Shown piece after piece: positions 7,826 to 16,059 of a stretch of 64,000 bases of DNA (position 1 is its first letter; the number at the start of each line of letters is the position of its first letter). Under the pieces are notes generated by a model. That model was given only the letters and a program-made list of their open reading frames with translations, did not search any database and was not told where the DNA came from. Source of the DNA: a halophilic archaeon (lineage in GTDB: Archaea; Halobacteriota; Halobacteria; Halobacteriales; Haladaptataceae); assembly GCA_003298465.1 (NCBI GenBank), contig QNGA01000001.1, positions 1,054,001 through 1,118,000 of the forward strand, given 5' to 3'. Both the position numbers and the translations under genes were made by a program.

Positions 7826-8467
7826 TCAAACGAGCTCCATGATGGCCTTCGATTCGATTTTCCGAAGGTGTTCACCAACTGTCCCCGCAGAGATGTTCGC
7901 TTGCTCTGCAAGGTCGCGGAGAGTCGCCCGCCGCGGCATCTCGTAGTAGCCCTCATCGATCGCCAGTTCCAACAGCTCTTGCTGGCGATCCGTCAGCAGC
8001 GACGCGAGCTGGCGCATATCCGGGTGATACTCGCCGATCCCTTCGAGCGTAATCCGAATCCCGTCTGGGATTTCCGCGATTGCCTCTCGGATCTTCTCGT
8101 CCTCTCCGAGCATGGTTATCCGAAGCCCACCCTGACGGGTGTATTCCATCGGCCAGTCCACGACGATCTCGTACCGTCGGAATATACCGAGGAGGTCGGT
8201 CATGAGGGCGTTTGCTCGAAAATGGAGGTAGACGAGCCCTTCAGATGCCTCGGACCGCTCGACGGATAGCACCTCTGGGTCCGCCTCTAGCGTTTCCGTG
8301 CTCCGTTTGAGGTCACCACGGAGTTGATACAATGCTACGCCGGTCCCGTCATCCAAGAGGTTGATGTAGTGAATCGCTTCACCGTTCACCGCTGAATCAG
8401 CAGTGCGCTCACCGTTAGGACAGCGTTCATCGTCGATCTGAGGGACGACGAACGTAACGTATCTCAT
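7826..8467 (-). CDS. HTH_10 (bacterio-opsin activator type) transcriptional regulator
   Basis: A 213-residue protein. The first ~145 residues are a mixed alpha/beta sensor-like region (MRYVTFVVPQI..., RYEIVVDWPMEY, LRITMLGEDEKI). The HTH_10 domain begins near 158 (LLTDRQQELLELAIDEGYYEMP) with the recognition helix ANISAGTVGEHLRKIE. It is divergent from the methyltransferase/membrane-protein pair, which may be its target. The base composition is less GC-rich than most of the window, suggesting this segment was acquired. A broken relative lies on the other side at 7621. Confidence 0.9.
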   Translation of the reverse strand: MRYVTFVVPQIDDERCPNGERTADSAVNGEAIHYINLLDDGTGVALYQLRGDLKRSTETLEADPEVLSVERSEASEGLVYLHFRANALMTDLLGIFRRYEIVVDWPMEYTRQGGLRITMLGEDEKIREAIAEIPDGIRITLEGIGEYHPDMRQLASLLTDRQQELLELAIDEGYYEMPRRATLRDLAEQANISAGTVGEHLRKIESKAIMELV

Positions 8468-8665
8468 ACTATCGACCCGACCTATCGGCCATGGAGCCCC
8501 GGGACGGCTGTATTCGGTTGCTCCGTCTAGTTACGAGTCGATCGGGATGACTCCGTCGCGGGCGGTGGCGCATCACTGGGAGAGTACGCAGTACGCATAG
8601 TTAAACCCGCCTCAGATGTGAGGCGCTGTTCGCATGCACCGGTGGCCCGTCCGTACCATCGACTC

Positions 8666-9430
8666 ATGTCGAACAGAACGGCTGAAAGAACCGACACGAA
8701 CCGGACGAAAACGAAACCACCGACTCCCGGTCATGGGATCGTTGCTGCGGTCGCTGAGCGCTTCGACCTTGCCGAACATCGGCGGTATCTCGCACGCGGT
8801 CTCGAAGGGGCGATACTGGATCTCGGCGCGGGGAGCGGTGCAATGGTCCCGTACCTGCGAACAGCCGCCCAGCACGAGCCAGCACTCGACCTCCATGCAA
8901 TCGAACCGGATCCCGACAGTCTGAGGCAGGTGAAACGAACAGCCAGCAGGCACGATCTGGACGTACACCTGCTATCAGGACGGGCTGAATCCCTTCCCTA
9001 TGCGGACGATACGTTCGACGCGGTCATCGCCTCGGCGGTGTTCTGTACGGTACAGGATCCCTCTCGTGCCCTCGAGGAAGTCCACCGCGTCTCGAAGCCG
9101 AACGGCGAGTTCCGCTTTCTCGAACACGTTCGGTCGGACGGTTTGCGTGGCTACGTCCAAGACGTGGTTACACCACTCTGGAAGCGGGTCGATAACGGCT
9201 GCCATCTCGACCGTCGAACCGACGACGGGATCGCAGCAGGCCCCTTCGTGCTCGACGAGATCGAAACGCTGAGTATCGGCGTTAGCCCGTCCAGACCCTT
9301 CGTGCGCGGGACTGCCACACCAGTGAGCCATACCGAGACTGACAGCCGAAACGATAGAAGAGAACGTGACTTGTCGGCTCTGTCGAGCTCCTCGAGTGAT
9401 GACAGACCCCAGGAATCGACTGACGTATGA
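8666..9430 (+). CDS. Class I SAM-dependent methyltransferase
   Basis: A 254-residue cytosolic protein with SAM-binding motif I ILDLGAGSGAM near residues 48-58, the acidic residue of motif II in HAIEPDPD, and FDAVIASAVFCTVQDPSRAL (motif IV region) followed by FRFLEHVRS. This matches the UbiE/COQ5-like Methyltransf_11 group. The C-terminal 40 residues are Ser/Asp-rich and probably disordered. I used the ATG at 8666 (MSNRTAERT); an upstream ATG at 8618 adds 16 residues without family character. A TAGTTAAAC TATA-like element is near 8600. The gene overlaps the next by four bases (ATGA), implying translational coupling. Substrate unknown. Confidence 0.85.
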   Translation: MSNRTAERTDTNRTKTKPPTPGHGIVAAVAERFDLAEHRRYLARGLEGAILDLGAGSGAMVPYLRTAAQHEPALDLHAIEPDPDSLRQVKRTASRHDLDVHLLSGRAESLPYADDTFDAVIASAVFCTVQDPSRALEEVHRVSKPNGEFRFLEHVRSDGLRGYVQDVVTPLWKRVDNGCHLDRRTDDGIAAGPFVLDEIETLSIGVSPSRPFVRGTATPVSHTETDSRNDRRERDLSALSSSSSDDRPQESTDV

Positions 9431-9651
9431 ACGCGAAAGCGACTGTCTTGACGATCCTCGGTGCCACGGTGGCGCTCCTCGGGACGTTATGGGTAGTTCA
9501 AGGCCTCGGAATCGTTCGGATAGCTCCCATCTTGTGCGTCGCAGACTGTGAACCGATCGCCGGAAGATCAGCGCAGTGGACCGTCATCGGCGTGCTCGTC
9601 TCGTTCGTGGGAATCGTCATTATCCGAGCAGGGCTGAGACTCGTAAACTGA
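9427..9651 (+). CDS. Small membrane protein with two transmembrane segments
   Basis: A 74-residue protein with hydrophobic segments at ~5-25 and ~50-70 and two cysteines between them (LCVADCEP), which could form a disulfide or bind metal on the outer face. The ATG overlaps the methyltransferase stop (ATGA), so the two are expressed together. I do not recognise the family. Confidence 0.65.
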   Translation: MNAKATVLTILGATVALLGTLWVVQGLGIVRIAPILCVADCEPIAGRSAQWTVIGVLVSFVGIVIIRAGLRLVN

Positions 9652-9748
9652 TGGTGGTTCCCGCTGGACTCCTCACCGCAGTCAGTAACGGTTTTGGCTC
9701 CGACGAAACCTCCCTTTCCATACGCGAGTGAGAGAGGTGTTCCGTCGG

Positions 9749-10312
9749 TCAGCTCTCGGTGGACTGTTGCACCTCGTAGGTTAGAACTGCGAAGACGTCT
9801 CCCTGTTTCTCCACGCTCGCTAGTTTCAGGGGTGGGTTGGTAATCCTACGTGGCAGTAGCGGTGCACCCGAAGCGAGCGTGACGGGAGCAACGCCGAGAA
9901 TGATCTCGTCGAGTAGACCTTGATCGTGGAATTGCCCCACGAGGTCACCACCACCAACGAGCCAGACGTTCTTCCCATCTGCGACCTTCACCATATCCGC
10001 GTGGACGGGCGCAACGTCCCCCTGCACGAAGCGAATGTCCGCACCCTCGACCGCCGGGAGTTCCCGAGTGCTGAACACCCATGCTGGATCCTCGTACGAC
10101 CACTTTTCCGGGTGCTCCAGTAGGTCTTCGTGCTCGACGATCCACTCGTAGGTCGTCGAGCCCATAGCCAAGGCACCAACCTGGTCTACGAACCGGGAGT
10201 AATCGTCGTTCACGCCCTCGATCTCTCCGAACTGAAAGAGCCAGTCGAGGGAGTTATCCTCATCGGCGAGATAACCGTCGATGCTCGTTGCCGTGTAGTA
10301 CTGGGTCTTCAT
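9749..10312 (-). CDS. Dihydrofolate reductase family protein (RibD C-terminal type)
   Basis: A 187-residue protein. The N-terminus YYTATSIDGYLADEDNSLDW is the hallmark of the RibD-C/DHFR-like family (YyaP/YwjB type). It is followed by ALAMGSTTYEWI, the NADPH-binding region WLVGGGDLVGQF (~115-126), and LDEIILGVAPVTLASGAPL. It probably reduces a small substrate with NADPH; the true substrate is usually unknown in this group. I chose MKTQYY (10312) because homologues begin there; an ATG five codons upstream (10327) is also possible. It is the last gene of the lower-GC segment. Confidence 0.85.
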   Translation of the reverse strand: MKTQYYTATSIDGYLADEDNSLDWLFQFGEIEGVNDDYSRFVDQVGALAMGSTTYEWIVEHEDLLEHPEKWSYEDPAWVFSTRELPAVEGADIRFVQGDVAPVHADMVKVADGKNVWLVGGGDLVGQFHDQGLLDEIILGVAPVTLASGAPLLPRRITNPPLKLASVEKQGDVFAVLTYEVQQSTES

Positions 10313-10327
10313 CCGCTCAATCGCCAC

Positions 10328-10762
10328 CTAAGACGCCTTCTGTCGGGATAAAGGTTGTATACCCCGTCCCACACGCTCCATTGTATACCCGAATATCCCA
10401 ACGCGTCTCGGAAATAGGGTATCTGTACTGTTCGAAGACGATTCTAAAAGCAGACACGGAATGTACGCCCGGAACACTAACTTCCAGCCTCATCCCGAGG
10501 CGGCGTGCCGCGTCGGCTGGCAAACCCTCGTGCCGGGCGGGTTGCTGAACGCGCAACCGGAGCGAGTCGCGGACGACGCCGCGACCAACCGTTTCGATGT
10601 CGCGCACCCGGGTTCTCCGCGCTGTCATCGCGCCCGAATTGGGCGTGCTCGGGCGGGGACTTGAGGTGCGCACTCCTGAATTGGGACTCGACCAGTTAAG
10701 ACCTTCCGGGGCGCGCCGACGGCCCGGGCACGGCGAGAATCGGTCGGCCGGTGCGACCGTCG
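10328..10762. other. 435-base intergenic region without a recognised gene
   Basis: Open frames exist on both strands (for example 10461-10664 plus, 10317-10673 minus) but show no motif. GAATTGGG occurs twice about 45 bases apart near 10632 and 10678. Base composition changes here from the lower-GC left side to the GC-rich right side, so it may be the edge of an inserted segment. Confidence 0.4.
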
Positions 10763-11863
10763 TCAGTCCGAGAGACGCTGGGGGACCCGCGGTCGAGCGG
10801 CGTCGAGGACCGCACCGGGGGTCAGCCCGGCGTCCGACCAGGCCGGGAGGACGCCGGCGTCGTCCGGCGGGGCGACGGCGTCCGCGTAGGTGGCGACCTG
10901 CTCGCGCTCCGCCGCGGGGTCGTACGTCAGGCCGTTGTGTGCGGCGTCGGCGGCGTACTGCCGGACGAACCGGTCCGCCGTCTCGCGGTAGCGCCGGGCG
11001 AGCGAGCGGTAGTCCGGTTCGACGCCCTCGGCTTCACAGACGCGGAACAGCGCGTCCGCGACGCCCTCGCTCATCGCCGAGAGACCGTCCGGGCCGGCGA
11101 CGCCCCGGTGGTCGTGTTCGTAGCGGCCCAGGTCGACCTGCGCGGTGCCGGCGAACCCGGCCCGCGCGAACGCGTCGCCGAGCGTCCCGACCTCCAGTCC
11201 CCACTCGCGTTCCACCCGGAGCGAGCGCGCGAGGTCGGCGGTCAGGCCGAACTCGCCCGCCAGCGCGTACCGGAACGCGGCGAGATACTCCAGGACGGCG
11301 GCGTCGTGGCGCTCGGTGAGGGCGGCGACGAGCGGTTCGTAGAAGAGCCGGAACAGACGGCCGTAGACCCGGTCGTCCTCGACGCGTGCGTAGTAGCCCT
11401 TCGTGAACGAGAACTCGCCGGCGAGGGGGGCGAGCAACCGCGGCACCCACGACGCGTCGTAGGTCTTCGCGTCGGCGTCGTGGACGACGACGTAGTCGGC
11501 CCGCTCGGCGGCGACGCCCAGCGCCAGCCAGACGTCCCGTCCCTTGCCCGTCGCCCCGTCGAGGCCGTGGCGGGCGAGCAGGTCCCCCGTCCGCGGACCG
11601 TTGCACCACAGCAGTTCGAGCGGGAGGTCGAACGACGCCAGCCACTCCCGGAACGCCGCGACGCGTCCCGGGGGTGCGCGGAGCGGGACGACGACCGCGC
11701 CGGGACCGACCGCCTCCAGTTCCGCGAGGACGCGCTCGGCCGCCCGAGCTCTGCATTCGCGGTCGGTCATCGGCACGACGACGGCGGCGTCCCCGGTCGG
11801 CGCGTCGGGCACGTCGCCGGTCAGGTCGTGGAGCGTCGTGACCCGCTCCTGGACGTACTCCAT
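10763..11863 (-). CDS. GT81-like glucosyl-3-phosphoglycerate synthase
   Basis: A 366-residue GT-A glycosyltransferase. The middle carries GKGRDVWLALGVA, the donor/metal site VVHDADAKTYD (~125-135), and PLAGEFSFTKGYYAR and LFRLFYEPLVAAL, all characteristic of GT81 (GpgS/MpgS-like) enzymes. These move glucose or mannose from a nucleotide sugar to 3-phosphoglycerate, giving precursors of glucosylglycerate-type compatible solutes; that product is inferred from the family. No phosphatase partner is adjacent. Start at MEYVQERVTTL. It is likely cytosolic and probably monocistronic. Confidence 0.85.
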   Translation of the reverse strand: MEYVQERVTTLHDLTGDVPDAPTGDAAVVVPMTDRECRARAAERVLAELEAVGPGAVVVPLRAPPGRVAAFREWLASFDLPLELLWCNGPRTGDLLARHGLDGATGKGRDVWLALGVAAERADYVVVHDADAKTYDASWVPRLLAPLAGEFSFTKGYYARVEDDRVYGRLFRLFYEPLVAALTERHDAAVLEYLAAFRYALAGEFGLTADLARSLRVEREWGLEVGTLGDAFARAGFAGTAQVDLGRYEHDHRGVAGPDGLSAMSEGVADALFRVCEAEGVEPDYRSLARRYRETADRFVRQYAADAAHNGLTYDPAAEREQVATYADAVAPPDDAGVLPAWSDAGLTPGAVLDAARPRVPQRLSD

Positions 11864-11966
11864 CGAGAGGGGGTTGGGTCAGGGTTGTCAAAAAGGGAAT
11901 GGAATCGGCACCGCGTGGGTCGTTTCTCGGACCGACCCCGGTGCTCGCCGGGGCCGACCGGGGTGG

Positions 11967-13181
11967 TCAACTCGTCGCCGCCTCCGTCGGCAGTCGGTCG
12001 GTCGCGTGCAGCGCCAGGAGGACGCAGAGGATGGCGACGAGGCCGACGGCGAACGACCGGAAGACGAACTCGAACGCGAAACCGGCGCTCGTCAGCGTGC
12101 CGACGACCGAGCTTCCGGTGGCCTGGACGACCATCATCGTCCCGCTGTAGATGGCGTATGCGCTGGCGCGGTTCTCGTCGGGGAGCGAGTCGAGCAGGTA
12201 CGTGTCCAGCGCGGGGAAGAGGCTGTGGATGACGTAGCCGAGCACGACCGACACGACGACGACGCCGACCAGTCCGCCGACGGCGGTGAGCGCGAGCAGG
12301 CAGGCGACGAAGCCCCCGAGAATCGACAGCATCAGCGGAACGTAGGGCAGGCGGTCGGCGAGCCGCCCCGTGAACCAGAACGCGGGGACGCCCGCCGCGA
12401 AGAGGACGGTGAGCATCGTCCGAGCGGTGGCCGGCGCGATGCCCTTCGTCTGGAGGTAGGTCGGATAGAAGTTGAAGAGGCCGTTCCAGACGAACCCCGT
12501 CGCGCCGATGATGGCGACGCCGCTGGCGATGATGGGCCACTGGCGGCGCAGGGCGGCGAGCAGCGCGCGGTCGGCCGACCCGGCGTCCGGGAGGTCGGTG
12601 CGACGCGCGACGACGAAGAGGACGGCCGTGGCGACGGCGGCCGCGACGCCGATGCTGGCGAGCACGAGCCGCCAGCCCGCGACGTCTATCCCGGCAAGAC
12701 CCGGGCCGGCGGTGCCGACGCTGGCGAGCACCCAACTGACGAACAGCGGAGCGGCGACGGCCGCGAGCTGGCTCGCCGTGCCGTGGATGCCGATGGCGCG
12801 GCCGACCGCCTCGGGGTAGAGTTCGCTCACCAGCGGGTTCGCGGCGATGAAGTACGCGCCGCTGGCCAGTCCCATCAGGAACGCACCCGCGCCGAGCACC
12901 GCGACGGAGTTCGAGAACGCGGTGAAGCCCGCGCTGGCGGTGAGGACGCCGCCCGTCGCGAGGACGACGTGGTGGCGGGGAATCCGCGTCAGCAGGTAGC
13001 CGGTCGGGATGCGCGGGAGCGCGCTCCCCAGCCACGCCAGCGTTGCGATGAGTCCGACGGTCGCGTCGCCGACGCCGAACGCCGCTTTCAGCGGTTCGAG
13101 GAGCGGCGCGAACACCACCCGCGCGAAGTTGACGAGGAAGACCATCGAACTCAGCGAGACGAACAGACGACGACGTGACAC
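11967..13181 (-). CDS. Major facilitator superfamily transporter
   Basis: A 404-residue protein with about 12 hydrophobic segments. The loop between segments 2 and 3 reads LPRIPTGYLLTRIPRHHVV (~56-74), a form of the MFS motif A, and the second half has TGRLADRLPYVPLML. The gene is in the nitrate/sugar-porter-like part of MFS, but no substrate signature is clear. It begins MSRRRLFVSLSS, giving a short positively charged cytoplasmic N-terminus. It lies in the same direction as the neighbouring GNAT and GT81-like genes with about 100-base gaps. Confidence 0.9.
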   Translation of the reverse strand: MSRRRLFVSLSSMVFLVNFARVVFAPLLEPLKAAFGVGDATVGLIATLAWLGSALPRIPTGYLLTRIPRHHVVLATGGVLTASAGFTAFSNSVAVLGAGAFLMGLASGAYFIAANPLVSELYPEAVGRAIGIHGTASQLAAVAAPLFVSWVLASVGTAGPGLAGIDVAGWRLVLASIGVAAAVATAVLFVVARRTDLPDAGSADRALLAALRRQWPIIASGVAIIGATGFVWNGLFNFYPTYLQTKGIAPATARTMLTVLFAAGVPAFWFTGRLADRLPYVPLMLSILGGFVACLLALTAVGGLVGVVVVSVVLGYVIHSLFPALDTYLLDSLPDENRASAYAIYSGTMMVVQATGSSVVGTLTSAGFAFEFVFRSFAVGLVAILCVLLALHATDRLPTEAATS

Positions 13182-13295
13182 GGGAGTGGATTTCGTGGCG
13201 GTCGATTCAAAGGTTCCGGAACGGACCGCCGTGTCGGAGATTGCCGATAGAGAACTGTTCGCAGGGGTCGCCGGGCGCGAATCTGCGTCGGCGTC

Positions 13296-14120
13296 TCAGG
13301 GTTCCCGCGCCATCATCACCTCGTCGACGAACTCCTCGCCGACGAGATAGTGGTCCTCGCGGACCGCCTCGTTCTCCCAGCCGTGGTCCCGGAGCAGGTC
13401 GATGGCCGTCTCGTTGGTCGCCGGCACGCTCTGGTACACCTTGCGGTAGTTCGCCTCGTCGGCCCAGTCGATGGCGCGCTCCAGCAGACGGCTGCCGATG
13501 CCGTGCTCGCGGAACCGTTCGCGCACGCCGACCGTGAGTTCGCCGGTGTGCCGGAGTTTGTCGAGTTCCGGCGCGTCCACGTGGACCCAGCCGGCGATTT
13601 CGCCCTCGCCGGTGGACCACTCGTCGCCGTCCTCGTCGGGCGCCACCTCGCCGACGAAGAACATCCGCGACTCGCGGTCGTTGTGCCGGAGGAGCGCTCC
13701 CTGCTCGTCGATTTCGGCCGCGACGCGCTCGCCGGCGACCGACGTGCCCTCCTCAGCCACCTCGCGGATGGCCGCCTCGATGCCCCCGCGGTCGGACTCC
13801 CGGGCCGGCCGGATGCGGTACGTGAGGTCGCCCTCCGTGTACTCCTCGGTCCCCTCGTCGAAGGCGAGGTGGAGTGTGCCGTCGCGCTCGACGAGGTGGC
13901 CGGCCTCGACCATCGCGTCGACGTGGTCGCGGAACTCCTCCGGGGGTAGCCGAACTCGGGGTTCGGTCGTCCCCGAGCGTGCCGGCTTGGACCCGGCCGG
14001 TGCCGGCACCCGGATTTCGTCGCGGACGTCGTCGATCGTCGTCGTCCCGCTTCGCTCGACGTGACGGTAGATGCGTCGCTGCACGTCGTCGTCGAACTCG
14101 ATGTCGCCTGGGGCTCCCAT
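13296..14120 (-). CDS. GNAT acetyltransferase with N-terminal winged-helix-like domain
   Basis: A 274-residue protein. Residues ~6-88 look like a small winged helix (DVQRRIYRHVERSGTTTIDD, HVDAMVEAGHLVERDGTL). After an acidic linker comes a GNAT domain starting LTYRIRPARESDRGGIEAAI (~100) with the acetyl-CoA loop in VRERFREHGIGSRLLERAI (~210) and VPATNETAIDLLRDHGW. The fusion suggests either DNA binding or substrate recognition; the acceptor is unknown. The ATG at 14120 is the natural start; a long open frame continues upstream on this strand but lies antisense to other genes. Confidence 0.85.
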   Translation of the reverse strand: MGAPGDIEFDDDVQRRIYRHVERSGTTTIDDVRDEIRVPAPAGSKPARSGTTEPRVRLPPEEFRDHVDAMVEAGHLVERDGTLHLAFDEGTEEYTEGDLTYRIRPARESDRGGIEAAIREVAEEGTSVAGERVAAEIDEQGALLRHNDRESRMFFVGEVAPDEDGDEWSTGEGEIAGWVHVDAPELDKLRHTGELTVGVRERFREHGIGSRLLERAIDWADEANYRKVYQSVPATNETAIDLLRDHGWENEAVREDHYLVGEEFVDEVMMAREP

Positions 14121-14302
14121 AGCGAGGGGTCCAACGTCGACCGAGTTATCTCTTTTCGCTCCGTTCGTCGGTGACGTTTCGAGGAGCGGTCCGCGCTCGT
14201 CCCGTCGAGGCCGGACCGGACCGTCTCGGACGGTCTCCGTCGGTGACGACGGCGGTCGCCGCCAGTCCGCGAGTCCGCCCCGACGACGCCGACGCGGCCC
14301 GG

Positions 14303-15259
14303 TCAGGGTTCGACGACGAGTTTCCCGCAGAAACTCTCCTCCAGCACCGCCCGGTGGGCCTCGTCGACCGCGTCGAGCGCGTACGAGTCGGCTATCTCCG
14401 GCGCTATCGCACCGTCGGCGACGAGGCGCGCGAGGCGTTCCAGCACGGCGGCCACGTCCGGGGTGTTGAACATGCTCATCAGCGTCAGGGTGAGTTCCTT
14501 CGAGCGCGCGCCCGGAACGTCCTCGAACCCCGCCGCCGCGTCCCGGTTGCCGATTCCGACGACGCGACCGCCCCGGGCGGCCACGTCCGCGTCGAACTGG
14601 AGGTAGTCGTCCAGTCGGTGGTCGAGGACGACGTCGGGCGCGCCGGCGTCCCGGACCGCGTCGGCGAGGTCGTCCCTGGCGTAGTCGAGGACGTCGTCGG
14701 CCCCGAGCGCGTCGAGGCGGTCGTGGTAGGTCTCGCGGGCGGTGGTCGTGACCCGCGCCCCGACCGCCGCGCCGAGTTGCACCGCGACGTGGCCGACGCC
14801 GCCGCTGCCGCCGTGGACGAGGCAGCGCTCTCCGGGTTCGAGGTCGGCGTGGTCGACGAGGGCGCGCCACGCGGTCACGCCGACCAGCGCGACCGCCGCC
14901 CCCTCGTCGAAGCCGACGCCGTTCGGTAGTCGGGCGACGCGGTCGGTCGGCGCGGCGACGTACTCCGCGCAGGTCCCGGGTCGGTCGTTGCCGAGCGCCG
15001 TGCCGAACACGCGGTCGCCGGGGGCGAACTCCTCGACCTCGTCCCCGACCGCCGCGACCTCGCCGGCGAAGTCGGACCCCGGAATCCAGGGCAGACCGCC
15101 CGGCGGGTACGACCCCTCGCGGAAGTAGGTGTCGACCGGGTTGACCGCCGCGGCGCGCACCGCGACGAGGAGTTCGTCGTCGGCCGGAGTCGGCCGGTCG
15201 ACGTCCTCGACCGTCAGTACGTCGGGACCGCCGTGTTCGTGGTAACGAACGGCTCGCAT
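14303..15259 (-). CDS. NADPH:quinone reductase / zinc-independent MDR oxidoreductase
   Basis: A 318-residue medium-chain dehydrogenase/reductase. The N-terminal GroES-like domain has MRAVRYHEHGGPDVLTVED and NPVDTYFREGSYP; the Rossmann domain has VHGGSGGVGHVAVQLG (~140-155). Cysteine ligands for catalytic zinc are not present, as expected for quinone-oxidoreductase-type members. It probably reduces quinones or enones with NADPH. Start MRAVRYHE (15259) was chosen over MASGM upstream because it matches the family start. It is divergent from the glycerophosphodiesterase with a 53-base gap. Confidence 0.9.
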   Translation of the reverse strand: MRAVRYHEHGGPDVLTVEDVDRPTPADDELLVAVRAAAVNPVDTYFREGSYPPGGLPWIPGSDFAGEVAAVGDEVEEFAPGDRVFGTALGNDRPGTCAEYVAAPTDRVARLPNGVGFDEGAAVALVGVTAWRALVDHADLEPGERCLVHGGSGGVGHVAVQLGAAVGARVTTTARETYHDRLDALGADDVLDYARDDLADAVRDAGAPDVVLDHRLDDYLQFDADVAARGGRVVGIGNRDAAAGFEDVPGARSKELTLTLMSMFNTPDVAAVLERLARLVADGAIAPEIADSYALDAVDEAHRAVLEESFCGKLVVEP

Positions 15260-15312
15260 ACCGGAGGCCACGGAGGCCCAGGGGATAAGTTCGCCGGGAG
15301 CGGAGACGACGT

Positions 15313-15975
15313 ATGAGCGACGTGACGCTCATCGCCCACCGCGGCTTCGCCGACGAGCACCCCGAGAACACCATGCGAGCGGTCCGGGCAGCGAGCGAGG
15401 TCGCGGACCAGATCGAGATAGACGCGCGCCGCTGCGGGTCGGGGGAACTCGTCGTCTTCCACGACGAACGGCTCTCCCGACTGACCGACGCCGCCGGCCT
15501 CGTCGAGGAGACGCCGTGGTCGGAGCTTCGAGAACTCACCGTGCTCGACTCCGGAGAGCCGATTCCGGACCTCGATACCGTCCTCGACGCGGTTCCGGCC
15601 GCGGTCGACGTCAACGTCGAACTGAAACGAACCGGGATGGCCGACGGCGTGCTGGCCGCCGCCGCGGACGCCGAAAACGACTGCCTCTTCTCGTCGTTCG
15701 ACCGGCGCGCGCTCCGCGAGGTTCGCGAACGCGACGCCGACGCCACGCTGGCGTTCATAAGCGACCGCGGGCCGAACTGCGTCGCCGCCGCCGTCGACCT
15801 CGACTGCGCGTTCGTCCATCCCCAGCAGGGGCTCTGCGACGAGGCGTTCGTCGACCGGGCCCACGAGGCCGGCCTCGGCGTGAACGCGTGGACGGTGACG
15901 ACGCGCGAGGAGGCGGACGCGCTCCGACGGGCGGGCGTCGACGGCGTCATCGCCGACAGCGCCGACGTGCTGTGA
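15313..15975 (+). CDS. Glycerophosphodiester phosphodiesterase
   Basis: A 220-residue GDPD-type TIM barrel. It keeps the catalytic and metal residues: HRGFADEHPENT (residues 9-20), EIDARRCGSGELVVFHDERLSR (metal Glu/Asp and second His, split over ~36-58), and NVELK near 100. It hydrolyses glycerophosphodiesters, giving sn-glycerol phosphate and an alcohol; in archaea it may act on degraded lipid head groups. No signal peptide, so cytosolic. Confidence 0.92.
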   Translation: MSDVTLIAHRGFADEHPENTMRAVRAASEVADQIEIDARRCGSGELVVFHDERLSRLTDAAGLVEETPWSELRELTVLDSGEPIPDLDTVLDAVPAAVDVNVELKRTGMADGVLAAAADAENDCLFSSFDRRALREVRERDADATLAFISDRGPNCVAAAVDLDCAFVHPQQGLCDEAFVDRAHEAGLGVNAWTVTTREEADALRRAGVDGVIADSADVL

Positions 15976-16059
15976 CGGCGGGGAGGGGTCGCCGCCGGCT
16001 CGCGCCAGCGCGCCGCGGGGTTCGCTGTCTTTAAGCCGTCGGTCGCGCAAAATTTGCAC

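Noticed and set aside
10317..10699. Several small frames in the 435-base gap, checked as possible transposase remnants
   Set aside because: No transposase motif, terminal inverted repeat or target duplication could be found.
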